Below, one piece after another: positions 8,436 to 16,154 of a DNA stretch of 31,639 bases. The notes beneath the pieces are model-generated. The model saw nothing but the letters and a program-made list of their open reading frames with translations, did not search any database and was not told the origin of the DNA. The stretch is from JACIWB01 sp038818725 (GTDB lineage Archaea; Thermoplasmatota; E2; UBA202; JdFR-43): positions 1-31,639 of the forward strand of contig JAWAYL010000009.1 in the NCBI GenBank assembly GCA_038818725.1, read 5' to 3'. Each line of letters begins with the position of its first letter. Position 1 is the stretch's first letter. Position numbers and translations under genes: made by a program.

Positions 8436-9086
8436 TTAATGAAGGGAATGAACTAAAAATAAAAGAACTAAAAATATCAATCCAATTTTTGTTATTAATA
8501 TACTTTCATTTTTCTTTTTAACACTCCATCCATAATCATCTATTCTATAGAAAAGAAGCCATCCATACTGGCTGAAAAATGCAAATAGGGAAAGCAATAT
8601 TACTTCAATCCATGCTTTTAGTGGGATCGAAATTTTGAAATATCCATATTGAACATAGAAAGAGCCAATTACAAGAAACATTGCGCCGAATGCCATCTGT
8701 GATTCATGATGTATGAGCCCTTCTGCATATAGGCATGTTATCCCTCCTATAATAGCAAACACGATCACAGGCCATCCTGAATAATAGGCAAGATATATTG
8801 CAATTGAAAGAAGAATTATTGCTGAGAGTACGAGAAGGATTTTAAGTATTTTTTCACTTGTTGTCACCCTTTTTTCAATTTTTAGATGAATCAAATCATG
8901 GATTGTATGGGCAAGGAAATAATGAGCAATGAATCCACCAATGCTTGTTAATATAACTCCGTTCCAGTATATTTTATCGTCGAAAAGAGAATAAAAGAAA
9001 GAGCCTAATAAGGGAAAGAATCCGCCTGTAATTATACATGTAAATATTGTAAATGGAGAAAGCATTCCCTTTTCTTCTATTTTCAT
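8436..9086 (-). CDS. UbiA-superfamily membrane protein with altered active site
   Basis: 216 residues, mostly hydrophobic, with six or seven membrane helices. The second half follows the UbiA/MenA pattern: LYAEG, then FGAMFLVIGSFYVQYGYFKI, then RIDDYGWSVKKKNESILITK at the place of the second Asp motif. The first motif, NDxxDxxxD in active prenyltransferases, is replaced by HTIHDLIHLKIEKR. At 216 aa it is shorter than the usual 280-300. The ATG overlaps the stop of the prenyl diphosphate synthase gene by 4 nt, so the two are coupled, which supports a prenyl-lipid substrate. It may use His/Glu for metal binding, or be a non-catalytic relative. Confidence 0.65.
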   Translation of the reverse strand: MKIEEKGMLSPFTIFTCIITGGFFPLLGSFFYSLFDDKIYWNGVILTSIGGFIAHYFLAHTIHDLIHLKIEKRVTTSEKILKILLVLSAIILLSIAIYLAYYSGWPVIVFAIIGGITCLYAEGLIHHESQMAFGAMFLVIGSFYVQYGYFKISIPLKAWIEVILLSLFAFFSQYGWLLFYRIDDYGWSVKKKNESILITKIGLIFLVLLFLVHSLH

Positions 9087-10057
9087 TCTATCCTCATTCC
9101 AATTACTTTTATCATTTCATTTACAATATAAAATGGCGCCTCTTTTAGCAATTTTCTATAAATAGTATCATTTAACAGATTGGAAGATGCAATCTCAACC
9201 GCCTTTTTTATATGTTTATTTATCTCATCTTTATATATTTCCTTTATATCCTTCCCTTTCTCCTGAAGCATTTCTTCTATTAACTTTTTCCCCTCCTTCT
9301 TTATTTTTTCTAAGATGCTTTTATCAACATTTTTTCCATACATTCTTACGATTGGCATTATTATTCCTTCTTCTATTTTTTTTCCTTCAACAACATCAAC
9401 AAGATCATCAGCGAGCTGATATGCAATGCCCACTTCTCTTCCATATTCTTTCATAAGCAAAATAAGCTTTTCTTCTGCGCCTGCCTCAATTGCGCCCGCC
9501 CTGCAGGCAGCAGCAAACAAGGATGCGGTTTTCATATCTATTATTTTGAAATATTCATCAAGTAATTTTTCCGGCTTTTTGCTGACAAGCAAACTTTCTA
9601 TATGAGATGTAAAGTCTATATCTTTGAGTTGGCCATTTAGTGTTTCATTCCATGTATCGAGAAATATTTTTGCATTATTTTCTCCATGCTCAAGTGAGAT
9701 TCTAAATGCTTCATTTATCATTTTATGCCCTACGAGTATTGCAGTTCCTATTCCTTTAATTGCATGAAGAGCAGCTCTACCTCGCCTTTCCATATCTCCA
9801 TCCATTATATCATCATGAATTAGAGAAGCAGAATGAGCAAGCTCAACACCAATAGCACTTTCAATTGCTTTATTGTATCTTTCATTTTTTCCATTGCATG
9901 CCTTGAAAGAAAGGATAAGCATCACAGGACGCAATAGTTTTCCACCTAGCATTGCATACCTTATATCCTCATCGCTGAATCTTTTTTCAATTTCTTTTCT
10001 TATCTCTGCCTGTACTTCCTTGAAGAATTGCTCAAAATCAATGATTTTTTCTTGCAT
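9083..10057 (-). CDS. Polyprenyl (geranylgeranyl-type) diphosphate synthase
   Basis: 324 residues, normal for trans-prenyltransferases. The first Asp-rich motif is LIHDDIMDGDMERRG (DDxxD at 82-86), the second is YQLADDLVDVVEGKK (DDxxD at 217-221). GGKLLRP near 38-44 is the conserved substrate-phosphate-binding Lys/Arg segment. The enzyme condenses isopentenyl diphosphate onto allylic primers to make C20 or longer chains for archaeal ether lipids or quinones. Ala at 74, Ser at 76 and 78 just before the first motif suggest a product of C20 or above, but chain length cannot be fixed by eye. A TATA-like stretch (about 10070-10085) precedes the ATG at 10057. The UbiA-like gene follows with a 4-nt overlap. 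Confidence 0.92.
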   Translation of the reverse strand: MQEKIIDFEQFFKEVQAEIRKEIEKRFSDEDIRYAMLGGKLLRPVMLILSFKACNGKNERYNKAIESAIGVELAHSASLIHDDIMDGDMERRGRAALHAIKGIGTAILVGHKMINEAFRISLEHGENNAKIFLDTWNETLNGQLKDIDFTSHIESLLVSKKPEKLLDEYFKIIDMKTASLFAAACRAGAIEAGAEEKLILLMKEYGREVGIAYQLADDLVDVVEGKKIEEGIIMPIVRMYGKNVDKSILEKIKKEGKKLIEEMLQEKGKDIKEIYKDEINKHIKKAVEIASSNLLNDTIYRKLLKEAPFYIVNEMIKVIGMRIE

Positions 10058-10085
10058 ACAATCCCTAAATAGAAAAATAATATAA

Positions 10086-10526
10086 GTATTTAACCAATAT
10101 CAGAGTATTTCCGCATGTGGAATAATAAATTGATGTTGTAAATCTTTTACAACAACAATTTTGGAGCTGAGGAACCATGGAAACATCTTTTTGTATATTC
10201 CAAATTTCTTTCCTTATTTCTTGCATGCTTTTCTTTAATCTCTAAGTGTCTGAAATGTTTTTATTTGCTATTTTCTTCTGAGAGATAGCGAGAGAAGCTA
10301 AAAATTCATCATCTTTATAGTATCTGGTATGAAAATCTATTTTGCCATCTATTAAACGAAATGAAAATCTATTTTTTCCTTAAAGATTTATTTTTTTGCC
10401 TGAGGCTTCATCCCTCCCTTTTCAATTTCATAATTTTGGGATTTACCTCAGTAATATTTTTTTCTAAATTTTCACTTTCGGAAATACTGTGTTGATGCAA
10501 AACTAATAAAACCGAGGCTGAAAATT
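10086..10526. other. 440-bp intergenic region, possibly decayed coding sequence
   Basis: No intact gene is seen. The minus strand gives short protein-like stretches broken by stops (one about 10355-10245, another about 10225-10130), which suggests a decayed gene, but I cannot name a family. A hairpin with 8-bp arms gttgtaaa/tttacaac lies at 10135-10153. The right end holds the promoter region of the exported protein that starts at 10527. Confidence 0.4.
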
Positions 10527-11753
10527 ATGAAAATAGGAAAAATATTATTAGGAATATTAGTAACAGCAGTGATTATCGGGGCAAATTTTCCGATTTTGAC
10601 ACAAGGAGGGCAAGCAGGCGCAGCTCTATCCGCAGAAGTAACTGCTACAGGCTTTTACGAGAACATTATTACTTATGATTGGGCAATCGAGAAAAGTGTA
10701 AATCCTACAGAACTCGTTTTTAATGAAACTGAAGGTGGAGTAATAACCTATAATATAACAGTAAATCGCATTGAGGCTAGTAATATTACTCAGTACGGAG
10801 TTCGTGGAGTAGTAAATGTAACTAACGGTGGAAATGTATCAACAGAAAATCTTAAAATTGTTGTTAGAGTACAATATAAAGGCTCGGGACAATTCCAAGA
10901 TTTACCAGACGCTTCAGTAACTATAATTCCGTCACAGCAACTTGGGCCAGGAGAAACAGGAACATATGAATATGAAATTGTTTTTACACCAGTTGCTGGC
11001 GCTCAATATAGAGTTGCAGCAAAAGTAACTATAACAAACCATAGCGGTCATCTTGGTGTAGAATGGGGACCAGAACCAAAATGTGATTTCTCTCTTCCAG
11101 CAACACCTGCAATTATTTATATTGATGAAGAGGCAAGTGTTGATGATGTACAAGAAATACCGACAGGTTTTAATGCTTCAACAGGACAAACTTTCCCAGT
11201 TATATTCTATGATTCAGGATATATTACTTTTACAAAGCAGATAACTCATATTGACGCTCCTCCTGGTATATATTATTTAAACAATACAGCTACCTTAACA
11301 GAAACAGATACTAAAGAAACAAGAACCGCAACCGCTACAGTAGCAATAACTGTATTGGAATCTTATGGAGAAGAGCCAGAGCCGTATGAGGGATTAAGCC
11401 ATGGTTACTGGAAGACCCATACAGGTTCATGGATTGGATACACCACCAATACTAAAATAAAAGATGTTTTTAATAGAACAGCTTATTTGCCATACACTAC
11501 TATAGGTGAATTGACACTGCTACAAGCTCTGAATTATAAAGGAGGAAAAACAATTCAGGATGCGGCTGGGATTTTGCTCCGCCAGGCGGTCGCCGCCTTG
11601 CTAAATGCTGCCCATCCAGACATTAATTATCCTCTTGCAGAGGATCAAATAATCATAGCAGTGAATGCCGCTCTTAATAGCGAGGAGCGTCAAACTATCC
11701 TTAACTTAGCTGAGGAACTGGATGGATACAATAACTTAGGAGCAATCCTATAA
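10527..11753 (+). CDS. Exported GYWKTH-type surface protein
   Basis: 408 residues. Residues 1-36 form a Sec signal peptide (MKIGKILLGILVTAVIIGAN core) with small residues before the mature start. About 37-280 is Thr/Val-rich beta sequence with several NxT/S sites, like DUF11 or CARDB-type Ig folds of surface proteins. About 288-408 begins GLSHGYWKTHTGSW, the hallmark of the GYWKTH domain found on secreted bacterial and archaeal proteins, whose function is unknown. No C-terminal membrane anchor is seen. Base composition is visibly richer in G and C than in flanking genes, with more C-ending codons, consistent with transfer. Cell-surface structure or adhesion is inference. Confidence 0.75.
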   Translation: MKIGKILLGILVTAVIIGANFPILTQGGQAGAALSAEVTATGFYENIITYDWAIEKSVNPTELVFNETEGGVITYNITVNRIEASNITQYGVRGVVNVTNGGNVSTENLKIVVRVQYKGSGQFQDLPDASVTIIPSQQLGPGETGTYEYEIVFTPVAGAQYRVAAKVTITNHSGHLGVEWGPEPKCDFSLPATPAIIYIDEEASVDDVQEIPTGFNASTGQTFPVIFYDSGYITFTKQITHIDAPPGIYYLNNTATLTETDTKETRTATATVAITVLESYGEEPEPYEGLSHGYWKTHTGSWIGYTTNTKIKDVFNRTAYLPYTTIGELTLLQALNYKGGKTIQDAAGILLRQAVAALLNAAHPDINYPLAEDQIIIAVNAALNSEERQTILNLAEELDGYNNLGAIL

Positions 11754-11785
11754 TCTTTTCCATTTTCTTTTTTCAAAAGCAAAAA

Positions 11786-11800
11786 TTATTTATACCTTTT
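11786..11800 (+). promoter_or_regulatory. Promoter of the S8e-SRP19 operon
   Basis: TATA box attatttata (about 11787-11796) lies about 20 nt before the ATG at 11812, so the transcript is probably leaderless or nearly so. Confidence 0.6.
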
Positions 11801-11811
11801 ATATTCCAACT

Positions 11812-12204
11812 ATGCAGTGGCATGGAAGAAGCAGAAGAAAGGAAACAGGAGGAATTTACAGACAGGCAAGGAAGAAAAGGAAATATGAGCTTGGAAGAGA
11901 CCCGATTTTACCATTAATAGGAGAGGATAAACTAAAGAAAATAAGGGTTAGAGGAGGAAATTATAAAGTAATGGTTGTATCTGCAAAGCATGCAAATGTT
12001 ACAAATCCAAAGACAGGAGAAACAAAAAAAGTTGAAATAAAAGATGTTGTTGAAAACCCTGCAAATCCTCACTATGTAAGAAGAGACATAATAACAAAGG
12101 GAGCAATAATTCTCACAGAAATTGGGAAGGCAAAGGTTACTTCCCGCCCAGGCCAGCATGGCTGCATAAATGCGATTTTGATAGAAGAAAAGAATGAAGG
12201 ATAA
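11812..12204 (+). CDS. rps8e: Ribosomal protein S8e
   Basis: 130 residues, the normal archaeal length. It opens MQWHGRSRRKETGGIYRQAR, with GRSRRKxTGG as the family signature, and continues with AKHANVTNPKTGETKK and the C-terminal RPGQHGCINAILI, all typical of archaeal S8e. It is a small-subunit ribosomal protein. It overlaps the downstream SRP19 gene by 11 nt, so the two are co-translated, linking a ribosome component to the protein-targeting machinery. Confidence 0.97.
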   Translation: MQWHGRSRRKETGGIYRQARKKRKYELGRDPILPLIGEDKLKKIRVRGGNYKVMVVSAKHANVTNPKTGETKKVEIKDVVENPANPHYVRRDIITKGAIILTEIGKAKVTSRPGQHGCINAILIEEKNEG

Positions 12205-12478
12205 ATGGATAATATGGCCCTCCTATTTTGATTTTGACTTAAGCAGAAAGGAGGGTAGAAAAGTTAAAAAAAGTATTGCAATTAAAAATCCAAACATAGA
12301 TGAAATTTTTCAAATTGCAAAAAAATTAGGGCTAAATCCATTAAAAGAAGAAAAAAGCCATCCAAAAAGATGGTGGAAGAAAGAAGGAAGAATAATTGTT
12401 GATAAAAAAGGAAAGAAAGTTGAGATAATAAGAAAAATAGGTGAAGAAGTTTATAATAAAAGATTACAGAGTAAATAA
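12194..12478 (+). CDS. srp19: Signal recognition particle protein SRP19
   Basis: 94 residues. WIIWPSYFDFDLSRKEGRKV is the RNA-binding start of archaeal SRP19, followed by NPNIDEIFQIAKKLGLNP and HPKRWWKKEGRIIV. The protein binds helices 6 and 8 of 7S RNA and prepares the site for SRP54. No 7S RNA gene is in the window. It overlaps S8e by 11 nt. The next 127 nt hold AT-rich sequence with two similar tatatata...aattta stretches, and then the convergent recombinase gene. Confidence 0.93.
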   Translation: MKDKWIIWPSYFDFDLSRKEGRKVKKSIAIKNPNIDEIFQIAKKLGLNPLKEEKSHPKRWWKKEGRIIVDKKGKKVEIIRKIGEEVYNKRLQSK

Positions 12479-12605
12479 AGTATATATACAGAATTTACTG
12501 AGTATTTTATTTTTTAACAATTTAAGTTTAGCTCAAACAAAAAGTATAAATCAAAAATATTCTTGGATTATTAAATATATATACTAAATTTACATAGAAA
12601 ACAAA

Positions 12606-13430
12606 TTATATATACTTCTTTTTCATTCCCTCAATAACAAAAATTTTTCCCTTTCTCCTTGCTTTTTTTGCCTTTAAAATTTGAATTCTATTAAAATCTT
12701 CTATATCAACAATTTTTTCATGTCCTCCAGAAAAAAGAATATCGTCCCATTCAATAAGCCCGCAATATACAGGATTTGAAAGAATTCTTGAAATTGTCTT
12801 TTTATCCCATTTCCCATTATACTTGCTTCTTGCATTCTCATTAAGCCAGCTGCATATCTCTTTTAAGCTTTCTCCTTCCAGATATCTTCTATAAATCTCT
12901 TTCACGATCCTTAACTCTTCTTCAATTCCAACAAGCTGTCCATCCCTATATTCATAACCATATGGTGGCGGCGAACCAAGCAAGCCAGCGGCTTGCTTTG
13001 CCTTTTGGCGCATTCCATCATATACTCTTTCGCCTATCTGCTCGCTTTCAAGCTGGGCTATCCTCTGAATTATATCCATTACAAATCTCCCCATCGCGGT
13101 GCTTGTATCTAGGCTTTCTGTCATTGAAACAAATTCCTTTCCCTTCGCCCTGAGTTTTTCCATCATCAGCATAAAATTTTTTGTATTTCTATGAATGCGG
13201 TCCATTTTTATTACAAGCAATGCATCCCATTTATCAATTTCTTCCATCATTTTTTGATAAGCTGGTCTTTTTATATCTCTTCCACTATATCCATCATCAA
13301 CATATTCACCAGCTATTTCCCATCCCCTTGCAATGCAATAGCTTCGCAATTTTTCAAGTTGATTGCTTAAGCTAAATCCTTCTTTTGCCTGGTCTTCAGT
13401 GCTAACTCTTGCATATATTGCTACCCTCAT
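12606..13430 (-). CDS. Serine recombinase, compact form
   Basis: 274 residues. The resolvase domain (1-140) has the nucleophile in YARVSTEDQ (Ser10), DGYSGRDIKRPAY, KMDRIHRNTKNF, and the E-helix MGRFVMDIIQRIAQLESEQI. The Recombinase domain (about 155-255) includes PPYGYEYRDG and NPVYCGLI. It ends soon after, without the Cys-rich zinc ribbon and coiled coil of large serine integrases (usually 450-550 aa). It may therefore be a naturally short archaeal version or truncated. No TnpB or cargo is next to it. An inverted repeat overlaps its start codon and expected promoter, suggesting self-regulation or a recombination site. Divergent from the methyltransferase at 13503. Confidence 0.9.
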   Translation of the reverse strand: MRVAIYARVSTEDQAKEGFSLSNQLEKLRSYCIARGWEIAGEYVDDGYSGRDIKRPAYQKMMEEIDKWDALLVIKMDRIHRNTKNFMLMMEKLRAKGKEFVSMTESLDTSTAMGRFVMDIIQRIAQLESEQIGERVYDGMRQKAKQAAGLLGSPPPYGYEYRDGQLVGIEEELRIVKEIYRRYLEGESLKEICSWLNENARSKYNGKWDKKTISRILSNPVYCGLIEWDDILFSGGHEKIVDIEDFNRIQILKAKKARRKGKIFVIEGMKKKYI

Positions 13431-13481
13431 AGTGGCTCACGGATTACCGATAGCCACTAAAAACCGATAAAATATAAATTT
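13430..13481. promoter_or_regulatory. Inverted repeat and shared TATA region between divergent genes
   Basis: Arms tagtggct (13430-13437) and agccacta (13452-13459) form a perfect 8-bp inverted repeat with a 14-nt centre. One arm touches the recombinase start codon. The element aaaatataaatttt (about 13470-13483) is nearly self-complementary and can serve as TATA box in both directions, about 45 nt before the recombinase ATG at 13430 and 25 nt before the methyltransferase ATG at 13503. Confidence 0.55.
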
Positions 13482-13502
13482 TGCTAAATTTTTACTAAAA
13501 TT

Positions 13503-14051
13503 ATGCAAACAAAAAAATTGCACGACCATATGTTTATTTTTGCTGAAAAACTTTTATCAAAATTTTTTTCAAAAGCATATATAAATTTTTTTGAAAGAGC
13601 GATTATTGAAGAATTTAAAATGGTTGGAATAAAAGAAAATGATAAATTGATTCATATTGGCTGCGGACCTTTGCCCAATACACTTATTTCTCTTGCAAAA
13701 AATATTAAGGCAAAATATGTAGGAATAGACAAAGACAAGGAGGCGGTTGAGATTGCAAAAAAGATAGTTGAAAAATATGCTCTTGATATAAAAATAGAAG
13801 AAGGAAATGCATTAAATTATCCGATTAATGATTTTGATATAATAGTTGTATCTTTTGGAGTTGAGCCTCGCAATCAAGTTTTTGAAAGAATAAGAAAAGA
13901 TTGCAAAAAAAATGCAAGAATAGTTTTCAGAAAGCAATGGGATTTCCTCGATGCTATATTTGGAAAAAAAGATTTGCCAGATGGCTTTGAAGTAATTTCG
14001 CAACATAAAAGGAGGGATTTTATAAAATCTTATTTGCTAAAACCTATTTAA
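13503..14051 (+). CDS. SAM-dependent enzyme resembling a short nicotianamine synthase
   Basis: 182 residues with a Rossmann core: motif I HIGCGPLPNTLISLAKNI (about 56-73), acidic strand-2 residue in VGIDKDKEAVEIAKK, and the motif EEGNALNYPINDFDIIVVSF. The GCGPLP form of motif I is characteristic of nicotianamine-synthase-type enzymes, which make aminobutyrate-linked metal chelators from SAM, rather than of ordinary methyltransferases. It is shorter than archaeal members (about 260 aa), so a plain class I methyltransferase is also possible. The 3' end overlaps the convergent arsC gene by 8 nt. Confidence 0.65.
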   Translation: MQTKKLHDHMFIFAEKLLSKFFSKAYINFFERAIIEEFKMVGIKENDKLIHIGCGPLPNTLISLAKNIKAKYVGIDKDKEAVEIAKKIVEKYALDIKIEEGNALNYPINDFDIIVVSFGVEPRNQVFERIRKDCKKNARIVFRKQWDFLDAIFGKKDLPDGFEVISQHKRRDFIKSYLLKPI

Positions 14052-14460
14052 TACAAAATTCCTTTTCGATCCATTCTTTTATTTCATCCCTTACTTTTCT
14101 GAAAATCATTAATTTTTCCTCTTCGGTTGCTTCATATTTTGAAGGATCAATAAATCCTTTGTGAACATATTTTTTTCCACCGGGAAAGAATGGACAAGCC
14201 TCCTTAGCATCATCGCATACAGTAACTATATAATCAAATTTTATTCCATAAAATTCATCAATACTTTTTGAACGATGTTTTGAAATATCTATACCAATCT
14301 CAGACATTACTTTTATAGCATATGGATTAACTTCTGATGGCTGAACTCCAGCGCTATATGCTTCATAATATTCACCGCACATTGCCCGAAGAAAGCCCTC
14401 CGCCATCTGCGAGCGGGCGGAATTGTGCATGCAGATAAAAAGAACCTTTTGTTTAGCCAT
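14044..14460 (-). CDS. arsC: Arsenate reductase, thioredoxin-coupled type
   Basis: 138 residues with a low-molecular-weight phosphatase fold. The P-loop CMHNSARSQMAEG (Cys10 to Arg16) binds the oxyanion, and VCDDAKEACPFFPG supplies Cys82 and Cys89. The Cys10-Cys82-Cys89 relay matches the thioredoxin-coupled ArsC class, reducing As(V) to As(III), and is absent from true Tyr phosphatases. It lies 6 kb from the ArsP-ArsR-thioredoxin cluster, which could export the product. A TATA-like tttatattt on the minus strand near 14481-14490 precedes the ATG at 14460. Confidence 0.93.
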   Translation of the reverse strand: MAKQKVLFICMHNSARSQMAEGFLRAMCGEYYEAYSAGVQPSEVNPYAIKVMSEIGIDISKHRSKSIDEFYGIKFDYIVTVCDDAKEACPFFPGGKKYVHKGFIDPSKYEATEEEKLMIFRKVRDEIKEWIEKEFCIK

Positions 14461-14535
14461 TTAAAATAAATTATAATAGAAATATAAATTTGCTGATTGA
14501 AGCGCAAATTTTTTAATTATTAAAAGATTAAAATT

Positions 14536-15297
14536 ATGAAACTAAAAGCATTGTTTGTTTTGTTTCTTTGCCTTGCAACATTTTTTCCAGTAAAAGGAGA
14601 GATGCATGCAAGAACTGTTTTTGCTGAGCTTGGAGCGCTTAGCTGGTGCCCCCACTGCCCGAAGGCGAGCGATGCTCTGCAGAATCTTTCGCAAGAACTT
14701 AATTTTTGCTATGTAACGCTTGTTTATGATAAAAGCAAAGTTGCTTCTTTGCGTGGCTCATGGCTGAGAGATGCATATGCTCCAATGCTTTACATTGATG
14801 GTGGCTATGAAGTTGTTGATTATAATCCAAGCAGTGTTTATTCTGATTATAGAAAAGCTATAGAAAATGCAAGCAAAAGAAGCGTAAGGAATATTGAAGT
14901 TGAAATAAATGCTAAATGGCTTGGAGAAGCGAAAATTGAGATAGGAATAAAAATATTGAATAAGGAAAAACCATATCTTTGCCATTTGCGTGTCTATGTA
15001 ACAGAGATAAATTCAAGATGGAATGACTATGCGGGAAAGCCTTTTAAATATGCTTTTCTTGATTATGCATTCAATGAATACATTTTGCTGAGAAAAGAAT
15101 ATGAAAAAGTAAAGATATGGGATGGAAATAAAATGCATGGGAATTTAACATTTCCAGATATAGAAAAAGATAATATAATGATTATTGCAACAATTTCAAA
15201 CGCAATGCCGCATATAGAAAAAAATCCCTGGGAAAAACCATTTCCTTACTTTATTGCTGAATATGTTGATGTGGTAAAATCTAGTTTATTAAATTGA
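14536..15297 (+). CDS. Exported thioredoxin-fold protein (WCPHC)
   Basis: 253 residues. Residues 1-21 are a signal peptide (MKLKALFVLFLCLATFFPVKG). The mature start reads FAELGALSWCPHCPKASDAL, with a CPHC active site at about Cys38-Cys41, then YDKSKVASLRGSW and APMLYIDGGYEVVDY, where APMLYIDG is the cis-Pro loop (Pro at about 83). About 120-253 is a beta-rich C-terminal domain of unknown type. It likely catalyses disulfide exchange outside the membrane. Similar proteins with one thioredoxin domain and an Omp28-like tail occur on archaeal surfaces. No partner such as DsbB is adjacent. Confidence 0.75.
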   Translation: MKLKALFVLFLCLATFFPVKGEMHARTVFAELGALSWCPHCPKASDALQNLSQELNFCYVTLVYDKSKVASLRGSWLRDAYAPMLYIDGGYEVVDYNPSSVYSDYRKAIENASKRSVRNIEVEINAKWLGEAKIEIGIKILNKEKPYLCHLRVYVTEINSRWNDYAGKPFKYAFLDYAFNEYILLRKEYEKVKIWDGNKMHGNLTFPDIEKDNIMIIATISNAMPHIEKNPWEKPFPYFIAEYVDVVKSSLLN

Positions 15298-15405
15298 TAT
15301 ACATAGTTTATTAAGTATAAATACAAGATTATCTAAGTATTCATTTTTTGTAGATTGATATAAGAAAGCTCAAAAACAATTATTAACAAATTCAGTTTTA
15401 GCATC

Positions 15406-16140
15406 ATGATTCCAAAAAGTCATCCACGCTACAAAAGCTTAATGACAAGAAATCAAATTGCAGAGGGCTATGAAAAAGGAATAGTTCATATAACCGGCTT
15501 AATTGCCCATGGAAGAGGCGAGGCATTTGATTACTTAATAGGGGAAAAAACCCGCAAGTTCGCTCAAAAGGCAGCACTTGCATGCGCCGCCTGGCTTGCT
15601 GTCGCGAATAAGCCGGTTATATCTGTTAATGGGAATGTTGCGGCTCTTGTTGGAAAAGAAATTGTTAAGCTTGCGAAAGAGAGCAAAGCAATTATAGAAG
15701 TAAATCTTTTCCATAGAAGCGAGGAGAGGATAAAGAAAATAATAAGATTGCTTGAAGAGGAGGGGGGAGAAAAAATTTTAGGGCTTGAAGGAGATGCAAA
15801 AATTGATGGCTTAGAGCATGCAAGGGCTATATGCAGTTATGAAGGAATTTATACAGGCGATGTTATTTTTGTCCCACTTGAAGATGGAGATAGATGCTCA
15901 GCATTAAAAAAAATGGGAAAAATTGTTTTAACTGTTGATTTAAATCCTTTATCACGAACAGCAAGATGCGCAGATGTAACAGTAGTTGATAATATAACGA
16001 GAGCAATTCCAAATATAAGAAAAAAATTTAAAGAAATAAATCAGCCAGAAAAAATAATAAAGGAATGGGACAATAAAAAAAATTTGCAAGAAGCTTTGAA
16101 TTTTATCTGCAAAAGACTAAGATATATTTATAAAAGTTAA
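15406..16140 (+). CDS. 4-phosphopantoate--beta-alanine ligase (CoA biosynthesis)
   Basis: 244 residues, the usual size for the archaeal family (COG1701). It opens MIPKSHPRYKSLMTRNQIAE and contains GLIAHGRGEAFDYLIGEKT, NKPVISVNGNVAALV and DLNPLSRTARCADVTVVDNI, all diagnostic. The enzyme joins 4-phosphopantoate to beta-alanine with ATP to give 4-phosphopantothenate, replacing bacterial PanC/CoaA order in archaea. No other CoA gene is in the window. The glycosyltransferase follows after 14 nt, probably in the same transcript. Confidence 0.93.
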   Translation: MIPKSHPRYKSLMTRNQIAEGYEKGIVHITGLIAHGRGEAFDYLIGEKTRKFAQKAALACAAWLAVANKPVISVNGNVAALVGKEIVKLAKESKAIIEVNLFHRSEERIKKIIRLLEEEGGEKILGLEGDAKIDGLEHARAICSYEGIYTGDVIFVPLEDGDRCSALKKMGKIVLTVDLNPLSRTARCADVTVVDNITRAIPNIRKKFKEINQPEKIIKEWDNKKNLQEALNFICKRLRYIYKS

Positions 16141-16154
16141 TTATTTTAGCGTCA

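Noticed and set aside
12479..12605. CRISPR-like or tandem repeats after SRP19
   Set aside because: Only two loosely similar AT-rich stretches occur, with no regular spacing or repeat unit; no CRISPR array or cas gene is in the window.
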